From Opitutia bacterium (GTDB lineage Bacteria; Verrucomicrobiota; Verrucomicrobiia; Opitutales; Opitutaceae), in the NCBI GenBank assembly GCA_947475065.1, contig CANJLB010000014.1, positions 1 through 64,000 of the forward strand: 64,000 nucleotides of DNA, written 5' to 3'. Positions 7,730 to 16,154 of this stretch are shown piece after piece. Each line of letters opens with the position of its first letter. Position 1 is the stretch's first letter. A model generated the notes under the pieces. The model searched no databases. It worked only from the letters and a program-made list of their open reading frames with translations, and was not told the DNA's origin. Made by a program: the position numbers and the translations under genes.

Positions 7730-9463
7730 ATGAAGCGTCCGGAAATTTTCGAACCGAAGTGGAACCATGCCGACGAGCAGATCGGGCTGAAGGCGATGGC
7801 TGGGATTGCCGCTCCCCGGCTGCTGGCGCGCATCGCCACCACCGGCCGTCATCTGGGCGTGCGCGAGATCGCGGTCGAAAAGCTGACAGACGAGAAGCTG
7901 CTCACCGAGGTGGCGAAGCACCGGGTCCAAAGCACCGATGATTGGGAGATCAGCAAGACGGCCGCCCGCAAGTTGTCCGACCAGGCGCGGCTCGCCGAGG
8001 TCGCGATCCAGGCGAGCGACAAGTTTGTCCGCAAGGTGGCGGTGCTGAAACTGACCGACCAGACCTTGCTGGCGAAAGTCGCCAAGCAGCCCACCGACGG
8101 GGAAATCCGGGCGGTGCTCATCGATAGGCTCACCGAGCCCGCCTTGCTCGCGGATGTGGCCCGCCACGCCGCCAGCGACGGGCTGCGGCTTGCCTTGGTG
8201 CAAAAACTGGCCGACCAGGCCGTGCTGGCGGCCATCGCGCGGGAGGATCACGACTGGAGCATCCGCAAGGCGGCGGTGGAAAAGCTGACCGAGCAATCCG
8301 CGATCGGCGCCGTGGCCAAACAGGACGGCGACCGGGATGTCCGGGCGGCGGCGCTGCGCCGGCTGACCGATCCGCCGGCGCTGGCGGCGGTCGCGGTGGC
8401 CGACAATGAAAAAGAGCTGCGCACCGAAGCCTTGCGCAGGCTGGACGACCAAAACGCACTGGCCACGGTCGCCCTGCAAGGCCGGCACGGGGAGACCCGG
8501 GCGGCAGCGACAGAAAAACTCACCGATCCGGCGGCTCTGGCCGTCGTGGCCAAGGAAGACAGCGACGCGTTTATCCGGACGCTGGCCCTCCAGCGGCTTG
8601 GCGACCAGCGGACGCTCGCGTTGGTCGCCGGCAACGATCCCGATGCGGAAGTCCGCCGGACCGCCCTGGCACGGCTCACCGACGAACAGGCCCTCGCGAC
8701 CGTTGCAGCCGGCGACGGCGACCGCTGCCTGCGCGAGACGGCCGGCCGCCGGCTGGCCGAGCAGAGGATCCTCGCGACCGCAGCAGGACTGGCTCCGAAA
8801 AGCTCGGGTGACCCGATGAAAGAACTGCGGCCGCTGGCGCAGACTGTTGTGGCCACGCTCAGCCAGGGCGGCCTGCCAATGGCCGGCCCGGCTGGCCGTT
8901 GGATTACCGAGCAATTTGTGATTGCCGTCCTGGGCAGCCGGGCCGCCGACAAAGCGGTGCGCACGGCGGCCATCCGCAGCCTCACCGAGCCGGCGGCGCT
9001 GGTCGCCGTGGTGCAGGGAACCGAGGACGACGAGATTCGCCGGCTGGCGGTCGAGCGTCTGGTCAAATGGGAGAATGGTTATCGCTATCGTTTTACGACC
9101 CGGGACGACGCGGTGCGCGACTTCGATTATCTCTGTGCTCTGGTGAAGGACGCACGGGAGCTGGGCCGCCCGCCCGGCGGCCGCCACGGCCACGAGGTCT
9201 TGCGCTGGAGCTTGGCCAAGGCAGGCCGGCACCATTACGAAGTGCTGGTGACCTGCAGCCATGCACCGCGCGGGCCGGCCGGGGCCGGCACCTCCGCCAC
9301 GGATCTTGTGCCCGGTGCGCCCGGGCGGGAAATCGCCGATTTCGCCCGGCGCAAGCTCCGGGCGCAAAACGCCGAGCCGATGATGGCGGAGGACTACCGG
9401 CACACGTTCCTGCTCGGAGACATGCGGCTGGATGACTATTTCCGGCTGGAGTCGGTGGAGTAA
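7730..9463 (+). CDS. helical repeat protein (LRV/HEAT-like, ~24-residue units)
   Basis: This 577-residue protein has no signal peptide or membrane helix. It is built from more than a dozen units of about 24 residues with the pattern RxxAxxKLTDxxxLAxVAxx, for example AVLKLTDQTLLAKVAKQPTD and AALRRLTDPPALAAVAVADN. The unit length is closer to leucine-rich-variant (LRV) repeats than to classic 30-40-residue HEAT repeats. The array spans roughly residues 35-360, with two more degenerate units near 400-450, and is followed by a non-repetitive C-terminal domain of about 120 residues. A scaffold or protein-binding role is likely; no catalytic motif is seen. It follows carA by 45 bp. Confidence 0.7.
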   Translation: MKRPEIFEPKWNHADEQIGLKAMAGIAAPRLLARIATTGRHLGVREIAVEKLTDEKLLTEVAKHRVQSTDDWEISKTAARKLSDQARLAEVAIQASDKFVRKVAVLKLTDQTLLAKVAKQPTDGEIRAVLIDRLTEPALLADVARHAASDGLRLALVQKLADQAVLAAIAREDHDWSIRKAAVEKLTEQSAIGAVAKQDGDRDVRAAALRRLTDPPALAAVAVADNEKELRTEALRRLDDQNALATVALQGRHGETRAAATEKLTDPAALAVVAKEDSDAFIRTLALQRLGDQRTLALVAGNDPDAEVRRTALARLTDEQALATVAAGDGDRCLRETAGRRLAEQRILATAAGLAPKSSGDPMKELRPLAQTVVATLSQGGLPMAGPAGRWITEQFVIAVLGSRAADKAVRTAAIRSLTEPAALVAVVQGTEDDEIRRLAVERLVKWENGYRYRFTTRDDAVRDFDYLCALVKDARELGRPPGGRHGHEVLRWSLAKAGRHHYEVLVTCSHAPRGPAGAGTSATDLVPGAPGREIADFARRKLRAQNAEPMMAEDYRHTFLLGDMRLDDYFRLESVE

Positions 9464-9612
9464 AATTTCGCCCACCAATTGGGGGTGCGGTTCAGGAGAA
9501 CCGGCGGGGTAGCCGTGAGAATGACTGCCGGGCCTTTCGGACCCTGTTCAAATGATGACACCGCCCGGCTTTGCGCTTGCTGGCGCGCCACTTTATCTGG
9601 AGATAAACGCGG

Positions 9613-9897
9613 ATGGGGGGCATTTTTAAGATTTCACTGGGTTGTGCGCTCATGAGCCTACTCCTGGCCATTGGTTTGGCAGCCGTGACCGTGGTGCCGG
9701 GATCAAGCTTTGAGAGTCTGCACCATAAAATAATGCTTGGGGTCGGCATATTCTTTGTCGTTTGGCTGTGGATGGCTTTTTGGTCCAGGCCAAGCCGGGC
9801 CGTTGCAAGGGCGCAGCCTCCGCGATGGCTAACCCGGGTTTTAATCGGCGGCGGCGTTGCTTACCTTCTCATTTGTTTCCTGCTCCTGTTCGGGTAG
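9613..9897 (+). CDS. small integral membrane protein
   Basis: This 94-residue protein is predicted to have three membrane helices: FKISLGCALMSLLLAIGLAA, then MLGVGIFFVVWLWMAFW, and finally VLIGGGVAYLLICFLLLF. The loop between the second and third is basic (RPSRAVARAQPPR). I recognise no family. The gene sits between the repeat protein and rpmH and has lower GC than its neighbours. Confidence 0.55.
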   Translation: MGGIFKISLGCALMSLLLAIGLAAVTVVPGSSFESLHHKIMLGVGIFFVVWLWMAFWSRPSRAVARAQPPRWLTRVLIGGGVAYLLICFLLLFG

Positions 9898-9956
9898 ACC
9901 TGTCTGCTGGTTTTGACCAGATTTCGCATTAGGACACTACCCCTGCCAAACCGCCC

Positions 9957-9962
9957 TTGACA
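9957..9962 (+). promoter_or_regulatory. possible -35 box of the rpmH promoter
   Basis: TTGACA matches the sigma-70 -35 consensus exactly, 50 bp upstream of rpmH. The -10 position 17 bases downstream (CACTTC) is a poor match, so this is only a candidate. Confidence 0.25.
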
Positions 9963-10011
9963 CCTCGGGCGGCATCCGGCACTTCAGTCACCCCTTAAAC
10001 CAGCCCAAACG

Positions 10012-10149
10012 ATGCAACCTACTTTCCGCCCGCACCGCAAGAAGCGCGCCCGCAAGATCGGCTACCGCGCCCGCAAATCCACCCGTGGTGGCCGCAAGGT
10101 CCTCACCAACCGCCGTCGCAAGGGCCGCAAACGGCTCACCGTCGTCTGA
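10012..10149 (+). CDS. rpmH: 50S ribosomal protein L34
   Basis: This 45-residue, very basic protein reads [20 protein letters not shown] and continues with [20 protein letters not shown], the hallmark of L34 in the large ribosomal subunit. Length and order of conserved blocks are normal. It starts the rpmH-rnpA-yidD-yidC cluster, whose order is conserved across bacteria; rnpA follows after 46 bp. Confidence 0.95.
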   Translation: MQPTFRPHRKKRARKIGYRARKSTRGGRKVLTNRRRKGRKRLTVV

Positions 10150-10195
10150 GTCCCGGCTGCCGCCGCGACCTTTTCCGGCCTGCCGTTTCTTCGCC

Positions 10196-10555
10196 ATGCG
10201 CTTCCGCGCCGAGCAACATCTGCGGCGTCAACTGGACTTCCAGCGCCTGCGCGCGGAAGGGCGGCGTTTCGACTGCGGGGCGTTCACGCTGTGGCATCTG
10301 GCACGGCCGGAGACCGAGCCGGGCGTGGCGCGGGTGGGTGTGGTCGCCTCGCGCGCGGCGGTCGGCGGAGCCGTGCGACGCAACCGGGCCAAGCGGCGCC
10401 TGCGCGAGATTTTCCGCCGTCATCAGCAGCTCGCGCCGCCCGGTCACGACCTGATGCTGGTGGCCCGAGCGGCGGCCAACCGGCTCGGGACCGCCGAGCT
10501 GGAGCAAAAATTTGCCGACGCCTGCCGCAAAGTTTTCCCGGCCGCCGCCAGATGA
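10196..10555 (+). CDS. rnpA: ribonuclease P protein component
   Basis: Protein subunit of RNase P, which assists the catalytic RNA in removing tRNA 5' leaders. The signature [14 protein letters not shown] is present in the middle, preceded by [15 protein letters not shown], as in the RnpA fold. The product from ATG 10196 is 119 residues, the usual size. Its stop codon overlaps the yidD start (ATGA), indicating translational coupling. Confidence 0.93.
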   Translation: MRFRAEQHLRRQLDFQRLRAEGRRFDCGAFTLWHLARPETEPGVARVGVVASRAAVGGAVRRNRAKRRLREIFRRHQQLAPPGHDLMLVARAAANRLGTAELEQKFADACRKVFPAAAR

Positions 10556-10941
10556 CCCCGACCGCCGATCATTTTTCCCGTCCTGCCGGATGGAGCGTGC
10601 CGGCCCCGGCTCCCCGCGCGGCGGGCGCAACGTTCCGGTGCGTTGGGGGCAACGTGATCCGATTCGCCTCGCGCGTGCCGGCCCGCACACTGCTTGCCCT
10701 CTTGTGGCTTTACCAACGGGCGCTTTCACCCGCAGTGCCGGTTTTGTTTGGGCCGGCGTGCGGCTGCCGGTTTCACCCGACGTGCTCGCATTACGCCGCT
10801 GACGCCGTGCGCATGCACGGCGCGCTGGCCGGCGTATGGCTGGCTGCACGGAGGCTGGCGCGCTGCCACCCGCTGGGCACGGGTGGACTCGACCTGGTGC
10901 CACCCTCCCGCCGTCCGCGCTGTGTCCGCCCCGGTCTCTGA
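10552..10941 (+). CDS. yidD: YidD membrane protein insertion efficiency factor
   Basis: YidD family proteins aid insertion of membrane proteins by YidC. The core motif [19 protein letters not shown], followed by [14 protein letters not shown], is diagnostic. The ATG at 10552 overlaps the rnpA stop and gives 129 residues. The first 40 or so residues are not part of the conserved domain, so translation could also begin later, near the amphipathic helix [20 protein letters not shown]. It is placed between rnpA and yidC, as in most bacteria. Confidence 0.9.
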   Translation: MTPTADHFSRPAGWSVPAPAPRAAGATFRCVGGNVIRFASRVPARTLLALLWLYQRALSPAVPVLFGPACGCRFHPTCSHYAADAVRMHGALAGVWLAARRLARCHPLGTGGLDLVPPSRRPRCVRPGL

Positions 10942-10956
10942 CCGCGACCTTTTTAC

Positions 10957-12795
10957 ATGGATAAAAACAAAATCATCGGCTCGGCCCTGCTCGTGGCGGC
11001 GTTTGCGTGCCTGTACTGGCTTTCGCCGCGTCCCCAGCCTCCGGTGAAAGTTAGCGTGCCACCGGCGACAGCCGCGGCCGCCACCGCGCCTGCGGCCACC
11101 GGCAGCCCGACGGTTCCGGCTGCGGCCGTCCCCTCTCCGGCAGCTCCGGCGGCCGCGGCTCCCGTCGTGCCTGCCACCACGTCGGCGACGATGTTTGCCC
11201 CGGTGGCCGCCACCCCGGCCGACGCCATCATCACCACGCTTGCCAACGACTTTTTGGAAGTGCGCTTCACCGACTACGGCGGCGCAATCCGCGACGTGGC
11301 TTACAAAAAATATGCCGCGGTGCAGGGCCGGCCGGAACCGTTTGTGTTCAATGAGAAGCACGCCGCGCCGATTCTCGCGCTGGACACCGCCGGGCTTGAT
11401 GCGCACGCGCGCTTCACGCTCGTCAGCGCGTCCGCAACCGAGGTCGTCTATCGCGCGACGCTGGAGAACGGCCTCGAGGTCACGCGGCGCTACACGCTGG
11501 CGGCGACGGTGAAGGACCCCGCAACGGACCCGGCCGCCTACCGCATTCGCCACGAGACGACCTTCCGCAACCCTGCGGAAAGGCCAAACGTGCCGGCGAC
11601 GCTCACGTCGCTGGGCCTCGGCACGGCCGGGCGCGTGAACGCCGGCGACCTGGGCCAATATCTCGCCTCCGTCCGTCACGACGGCGAGAAGGCGGTCTTC
11701 ACCAGCCAGGGAGATTTTTCCGGCGGGGCCTTCCTGGCCTTCTTTGGTCTCGGCACGCGTTGGGAAAAAAGCACCCTCGACCAGCCCGGAGCGGCGGTGT
11801 GGACCGCGATTGACAACCAGTTTTTCACCAGCATCTACACGCCCGACCAGCCCGGCCTGGGCCTGGTCAGCCGCCGCGTGCAGCTCGGCACCGACGCGCA
11901 GCCGGAGATCGGCCTGACGGGCGCGGCGAGTTTCACGGTGCCCGCGCTGGCGCCCGGGGCCAGTGCGCAGCTCGCCGGCGACCTCTACGTCGGCCCGAAG
12001 GAATACAACCGGCTCTCCGAGCTGAAGCACCGCGAGGACAAGGTCATGCAGTTCGACCGCTCCCCCTACAGCCGGATTTTTCTCAGCGGCTACGTCGCGC
12101 CGTTTCAAAACTGGCTGATGAACCAGATGCACCGGGTGGTGGGCAACTGGGGTCTCGCCATCGTGCTGATGACGCTGCTGCTGAAGTTCATCTCGCTGCC
12201 GTTCACGCTCATCGCTTCGCGTTCGGCGAAGCGAATGCAAAAACTCCAGCCGCTCATGGCGGCGGTCCGCGAGAAGCACAAGGACAACCCCCAGAAGCTC
12301 AACCAGGCGACGATGGCGCTGTTTAAGGAGCACAAGATCAACCCGCTGGGCGGCTGCCTGCCCATCCTGATCACGATGCCGCTCTTCATCGGCTTCTTCA
12401 CCATGCTCGGCGGCACCGCCGAGCTGCGCTTCCAGGGTTTCCTGTGGGCGACCGACCTCTCCGGGCCGGACACGGTGGCGCACCTTTTGGGCGTCCCGCT
12501 CAACATCATGCCGTTGCTCATGGGCGCGACGATGTTTTACCAGATGAAGCTCACGCCCTCCTCCCCCACGATGGACAGCACGCAGGCGACGATGATGAAG
12601 ATCATGCCGTTTATGTTCACGGCCATCTGCTACAATTTCTCCTGTGCGCTGGCGCTCTACTCGACGGTCAACGGTGCATTTACCATCGTCCAGCAGCTCC
12701 TCGTCAACAAATACGCCAAGGTGGACGATCCCGCGCCGGTGACCGGCCCCGGCGGCCGCCTGGTGAAGAACGTGACGCCGAAAAAGAAAGGCTGA
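10957..12795 (+). CDS. yidC: membrane protein insertase YidC
   Basis: YidC inserts and folds inner-membrane proteins, alone or with Sec. The 612-residue protein has an N-terminal helix (IIGSALLVAAFACLYWLSP), an Ala/Pro linker at about 35-75, a large periplasmic beta-domain, and the conserved core from about 370: LMNQMHRVVGNWGLAIVLMT, PLMAAVREKHKDNPQKLNQA and GGCLPILITMPLFIGFF. This long form with a periplasmic domain is typical of Gram-negative bacteria. The basic C-terminal tail (KNVTPKKKG) may contact ribosomes. It is the last gene of the cluster. Confidence 0.95.
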   Translation: MDKNKIIGSALLVAAFACLYWLSPRPQPPVKVSVPPATAAAATAPAATGSPTVPAAAVPSPAAPAAAAPVVPATTSATMFAPVAATPADAIITTLANDFLEVRFTDYGGAIRDVAYKKYAAVQGRPEPFVFNEKHAAPILALDTAGLDAHARFTLVSASATEVVYRATLENGLEVTRRYTLAATVKDPATDPAAYRIRHETTFRNPAERPNVPATLTSLGLGTAGRVNAGDLGQYLASVRHDGEKAVFTSQGDFSGGAFLAFFGLGTRWEKSTLDQPGAAVWTAIDNQFFTSIYTPDQPGLGLVSRRVQLGTDAQPEIGLTGAASFTVPALAPGASAQLAGDLYVGPKEYNRLSELKHREDKVMQFDRSPYSRIFLSGYVAPFQNWLMNQMHRVVGNWGLAIVLMTLLLKFISLPFTLIASRSAKRMQKLQPLMAAVREKHKDNPQKLNQATMALFKEHKINPLGGCLPILITMPLFIGFFTMLGGTAELRFQGFLWATDLSGPDTVAHLLGVPLNIMPLLMGATMFYQMKLTPSSPTMDSTQATMMKIMPFMFTAICYNFSCALALYSTVNGAFTIVQQLLVNKYAKVDDPAPVTGPGGRLVKNVTPKKKG

Positions 12796-12909
12796 AAGAC
12801 TGAAGGCTGAAGGGCGGAAACCAAACCGCCGCCCCGCCCGTAGTAGATCCAGCTCCAGATTTCGCCCCTCCGAATTTCAGCTTTTCAGCCCTTCGGTCTT
12901 TTCCTGCGC

Positions 12910-13635
12910 ATGGCCAAGCACAACAAGTGGTCGAAAGTGAAGCGGCTCAAGGCCGTCACGGATGCGCGCAAAGGCAAGGTCTTCTCCCGCCTCGCGCGCG
13001 AGATCACCCTCGCCGCCAAGTCCGGCGGCGGCGACCCCGGCGGCAACGCCCGCCTCCGCACCCTCATGCTCAAGGCCCGTGAGGCCAACATGCCGGCCGA
13101 CAACGTCGGGCGTGCCATCAAGAAAGGCACCGGCGAGCTGCCCGGCGTCACCTACGAAGAAATCACCTACGAAGGCTACGGCCCCGGCGGCGTGGCGTTC
13201 GTCTTGAAGGTCACCACCGACAACAAGACCCGCGCCGCACAGGACGTGCGTTCCATCTTCGCCCGGCATGGTGGCAACCTCGCCCAGAGCGGCGCAGTGG
13301 CGTTTCAGTTTTTGCACGAAGGCCAGTTCTTCATTCCGCCGGAGCAGATCGCCGAGGATGCGCTGCTGGAGCTCGCACTGGAGGCCGGCGCGGACGACGT
13401 GCTCACGACCGACGACGGCCACGAAGTGCGTTGCGACGTCCACGCTTTCGACCGGGTCACGCACGCGCTGGAGACCAGGGGCCTCAAGCCGGCCAGCGCC
13501 GAGATCGCCTACATCCCGACGACCATCGTTCCGATCGCCGACCCCGGCAACGCTCAAACACTGCAAAAGCTCCACGACGCCCTCGACGAGCTCGACGACG
13601 TACAAGCGGTCTTCTCGAACGAGGTGACGGCGTGA
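12910..13635 (+). CDS. YebC/PmpR-family DNA-binding transcriptional regulator
   Basis: This 241-residue protein belongs to the YebC/TACO1 family. It begins MAKHNKWSKVKRLKAVTDAR and shows GKVFSRLAREI, ANMPADNVGRAIKKGTGEL and YEGYGPGGVAFVL. Family members have been linked to transcription control and to translation of difficult proline stretches. All three domains appear present and the length is normal. The gene stands alone between yidC and metX. Confidence 0.93.
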   Translation: MAKHNKWSKVKRLKAVTDARKGKVFSRLAREITLAAKSGGGDPGGNARLRTLMLKAREANMPADNVGRAIKKGTGELPGVTYEEITYEGYGPGGVAFVLKVTTDNKTRAAQDVRSIFARHGGNLAQSGAVAFQFLHEGQFFIPPEQIAEDALLELALEAGADDVLTTDDGHEVRCDVHAFDRVTHALETRGLKPASAEIAYIPTTIVPIADPGNAQTLQKLHDALDELDDVQAVFSNEVTA

Positions 13636-13766
13636 GTTTCTGTTCCAGGACCGCCGGCCCGGAAGCGGCCCCGGCCAGACTGGCGACAACGCCACGCATC
13701 GTGGTCGCGTTGCACCACAAAAATGGCTGTTCCTCCACGCCCGTTCATGGTTTCTCCTTCGTTGTC

Positions 13767-14918
13767 ATGAACGCCGCCGAGGCCAGCCCTGCCGCCGTCA
13801 CCGCACCCGCCTCGGGTGATGTGGGCCTCGTCGTGCCGCGCGACTTCGTCACTACCGAGCCGTTCACCTTCGAGAGCGGGCAGACGCTGCCCGGCTTCAC
13901 GCTGCGCTATGAGACTTATGGCCGGCTCAACGCGGCCGGCGACAACGCCGTGCTCATCTGTCACGCACTTAGCGGCGACCACCATTGCGCCGGCCGCCAC
14001 ACGGCGGCCGACCGCAAGCCCGGCTGGTGGGACAATCTCATCGGCCCCGGCAAGGCGGTGGACACGGACAAGTTTTTCGTCCTGTGCGCCAATGTCCCCG
14101 GCGGGTGCCAGGGGTCGAGCGGCCCCTCCTCGCCCGACCCCGCCACGGGCCGGCCCCATGGCATCGCGTTTCCCTTCGTCACCATCCGCGACATGGTGCG
14201 GGCGCAGAAGCGCTGGCTCGACTCGCTGGGAGTGAATAAACTCTTCGCGCTGCTCGGCGGCTCGATGGGCGGGATGCAGGCGCTCCAGTTCGGCATCGAG
14301 TATCCGGGCTTTTGCGCGCGGCTGGTGCTGATGGCGATGACGGCCCGCGAGAGCGCACAGGCCATCGCGTTCAACGAGGTCGGCCGGCAGGCCATCATGC
14401 AGGATCCGGCGTGGAACGGCGGCAACTACCAGAAGGACGGCGGCCCGCGCGTCGGCCTCGCGATCGCGCGCATGATGGCGCACATCACCTATGTGAGCGA
14501 CGCCTCGATGGACCGGAAGTTTGGCCGCAAAAAAAAGGCCGGCGCGGCCGGCGACGCCTACACGTTTGACGGGCAGTTTGAGGTCGAAAGCTACCTGAAG
14601 CACCAGGGCGAGAGCTTCATCAACCGCTTCGACGCCAACTCATACCTCTACATCACGCGCGCCATCGATCACTTTGACCTCGCCGCCGCCTACGGCTCAC
14701 TGGAGGCGGCGTTCGCGCACGTCGAGGCCAGGTCGCTCGTGCTCGGCTTTACCAGCGACTGGCTCTTTCCACCTAGCCAGAGCCGCGCCATCGCGCTGGC
14801 GCTGCTGCGCGCGGGCAAGCGCGCCAGCTATGCCGAGCTCGACACCGACCTCGGCCATGATTCGTTCCTGCTGGAGTCGCCGCAGCTCTACGACCTCGTG
14901 CGGGGATTTTTGGTCTGA
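13767..14918 (+). CDS. metX: homoserine O-acetyltransferase
   Basis: MetX acylates homoserine in methionine synthesis. The alpha/beta-hydrolase features are clear: YETYGRLN, LICHALSGDHH, the nucleophile serine in LLGGSMGGMQALQF, the aspartate in LGFTSDWLFPP and the histidine in LGHDSFLLE near the C-terminus. The chosen ATG 13767 gives 383 residues. MetX proteins usually pair with MetW; here metW is found 4 kb downstream, past a sugar transporter. Whether it uses acetyl- or succinyl-CoA cannot be settled by eye. Confidence 0.93.
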   Translation: MNAAEASPAAVTAPASGDVGLVVPRDFVTTEPFTFESGQTLPGFTLRYETYGRLNAAGDNAVLICHALSGDHHCAGRHTAADRKPGWWDNLIGPGKAVDTDKFFVLCANVPGGCQGSSGPSSPDPATGRPHGIAFPFVTIRDMVRAQKRWLDSLGVNKLFALLGGSMGGMQALQFGIEYPGFCARLVLMAMTARESAQAIAFNEVGRQAIMQDPAWNGGNYQKDGGPRVGLAIARMMAHITYVSDASMDRKFGRKKKAGAAGDAYTFDGQFEVESYLKHQGESFINRFDANSYLYITRAIDHFDLAAAYGSLEAAFAHVEARSLVLGFTSDWLFPPSQSRAIALALLRAGKRASYAELDTDLGHDSFLLESPQLYDLVRGFLV

Positions 14919-15029
14919 CGACGCGGCGCGGCCTGACGCGGGCAGTTTTGCCGCAAATCGGGTATTGCCCCGCCGCAGCCGGGGCTCAAGCGTGAGAGCC
15001 GGTTTTCCCCTTTTCAACCCATCCCAACC

Positions 15030-16088
15030 ATGACCTCGCTCCGCTTCCCCTCCCTCCTCACCGTCGCGACGTTTGCCCTCCTCGCCGGCCTCACGGCCTC
15101 CTGCTCGAAGCAGGAACCCGCCGCCGGCAGCACCGCCGCCCCGGCCGGAAAAAAAATCGTCATCGGCCTCTCGCTCGACACGCTCAAGGAGGAACGCTGG
15201 CAGCATGACCGCGACATCTTTGTGGCCGAGGCCGGCAAGCTCGGGGCCGAGGTCGTCGTCCTTTCCGCCAACAGCGATGACACCGCGCAGGTGCGCGACG
15301 TCCAGTCGCTCATCAGCCGAGGGGTCAATGTCCTCGTGGTGGTTCCGCACAACGGCGACGCGCTGGACCGCGCCGTCACGGACGCCAACGCCGCCAAGAT
15401 CCCCGTCATCGCCTACGACCGGCTCATCATGAAGGCCAACATTGATTACTATCTCACCTTCGACAATGTGAACGTCGGTGAAGAGCAGGCGAAATATGCG
15501 GCCGCCCATCTGCCGGCCGGCCGCAAGGCCAAGGTGGTCCGCATCTATGGCGCTCCCACCGACAACAACGCCAAGCTCTTCAAGGAAGGGCAGGACAAGG
15601 TCGTCAACCAGCTCGTCAAGGACGGGAAAATCGAGGTCGTGCATGAGGACTGGGCCACCGATTGGAAGCCCGATGTCGCCAAACGCATCATGAACGCCGC
15701 GATCACCAAGGCCGGCCGGGACATTGACATCGTGATCGCCTCCAACGACGGCACCGCCGGGGGTGCCATCCAGGCGCTCATCGAGGAAGGCCTTGCCGGC
15801 AAGGTGCTGGTCACCGGCCAGGACGCCGAGCTCGCGGCCTGCCAGCGCATCATGGCCGGCACGCAGGCCATGACCATCTACAAGCCGCTGAAAAAACTCG
15901 CCGAGCTTGCCGCCAAGATCGCGGTTGACGTCGCCAAAGGCGGCAAACCCGCCGCCGGCTCCCTCCTCAACAACGGCTCGAAGGATGTGCCTTCCATTTT
16001 CGAAAAAGTCATCGCGGTGAACAAGGACAACCTGATGGCCACGGTGGTCGCCGACGGCTTCCAGAAGGCTGAGGACCTGAAAAAGTAA
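15030..16088 (+). CDS. xylF: D-xylose-type ABC transporter substrate-binding lipoprotein
   Basis: A 352-residue periplasmic binding protein. The signal ends in a lipobox (LTASCSKQ), so it is predicted to be a lipoprotein. IGLSLDTLKEERWQHDRDIF is a signature of XylF-type sugar binders, followed by LSANSDDTAQVRDVQSLISR and IPVIAYDRLIMKANIDYYLT. The C-terminal lobe has VTGQDAELAACQRIMAGTQ. It delivers xylose or a related sugar to the XylG/XylH permease encoded next. A strong hairpin lies between it and xylG. Confidence 0.9.
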   Translation: MTSLRFPSLLTVATFALLAGLTASCSKQEPAAGSTAAPAGKKIVIGLSLDTLKEERWQHDRDIFVAEAGKLGAEVVVLSANSDDTAQVRDVQSLISRGVNVLVVVPHNGDALDRAVTDANAAKIPVIAYDRLIMKANIDYYLTFDNVNVGEEQAKYAAAHLPAGRKAKVVRIYGAPTDNNAKLFKEGQDKVVNQLVKDGKIEVVHEDWATDWKPDVAKRIMNAAITKAGRDIDIVIASNDGTAGGAIQALIEEGLAGKVLVTGQDAELAACQRIMAGTQAMTIYKPLKKLAELAAKIAVDVAKGGKPAAGSLLNNGSKDVPSIFEKVIAVNKDNLMATVVADGFQKAEDLKK

Positions 16089-16101
16089 AAGTGGCGCCGG
16101 C

Positions 16102-16139
16102 GCCTTCCGGCCCCTTGTTGCGGAGGCAGGCCGGAAGCC
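16102..16139 (+). promoter_or_regulatory. intercistronic hairpin between xylF and xylG
   Basis: GCCTTCCGGCC and GGCCGGAAGCC pair over 11 positions with one mismatch around a 16-base loop. In binding-protein operons such hairpins commonly raise the level of the first gene by stabilising its mRNA end; that role is inferred here. Confidence 0.55.
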
Positions 16140-16154
16140 TGCGTCGCTTCCTCC

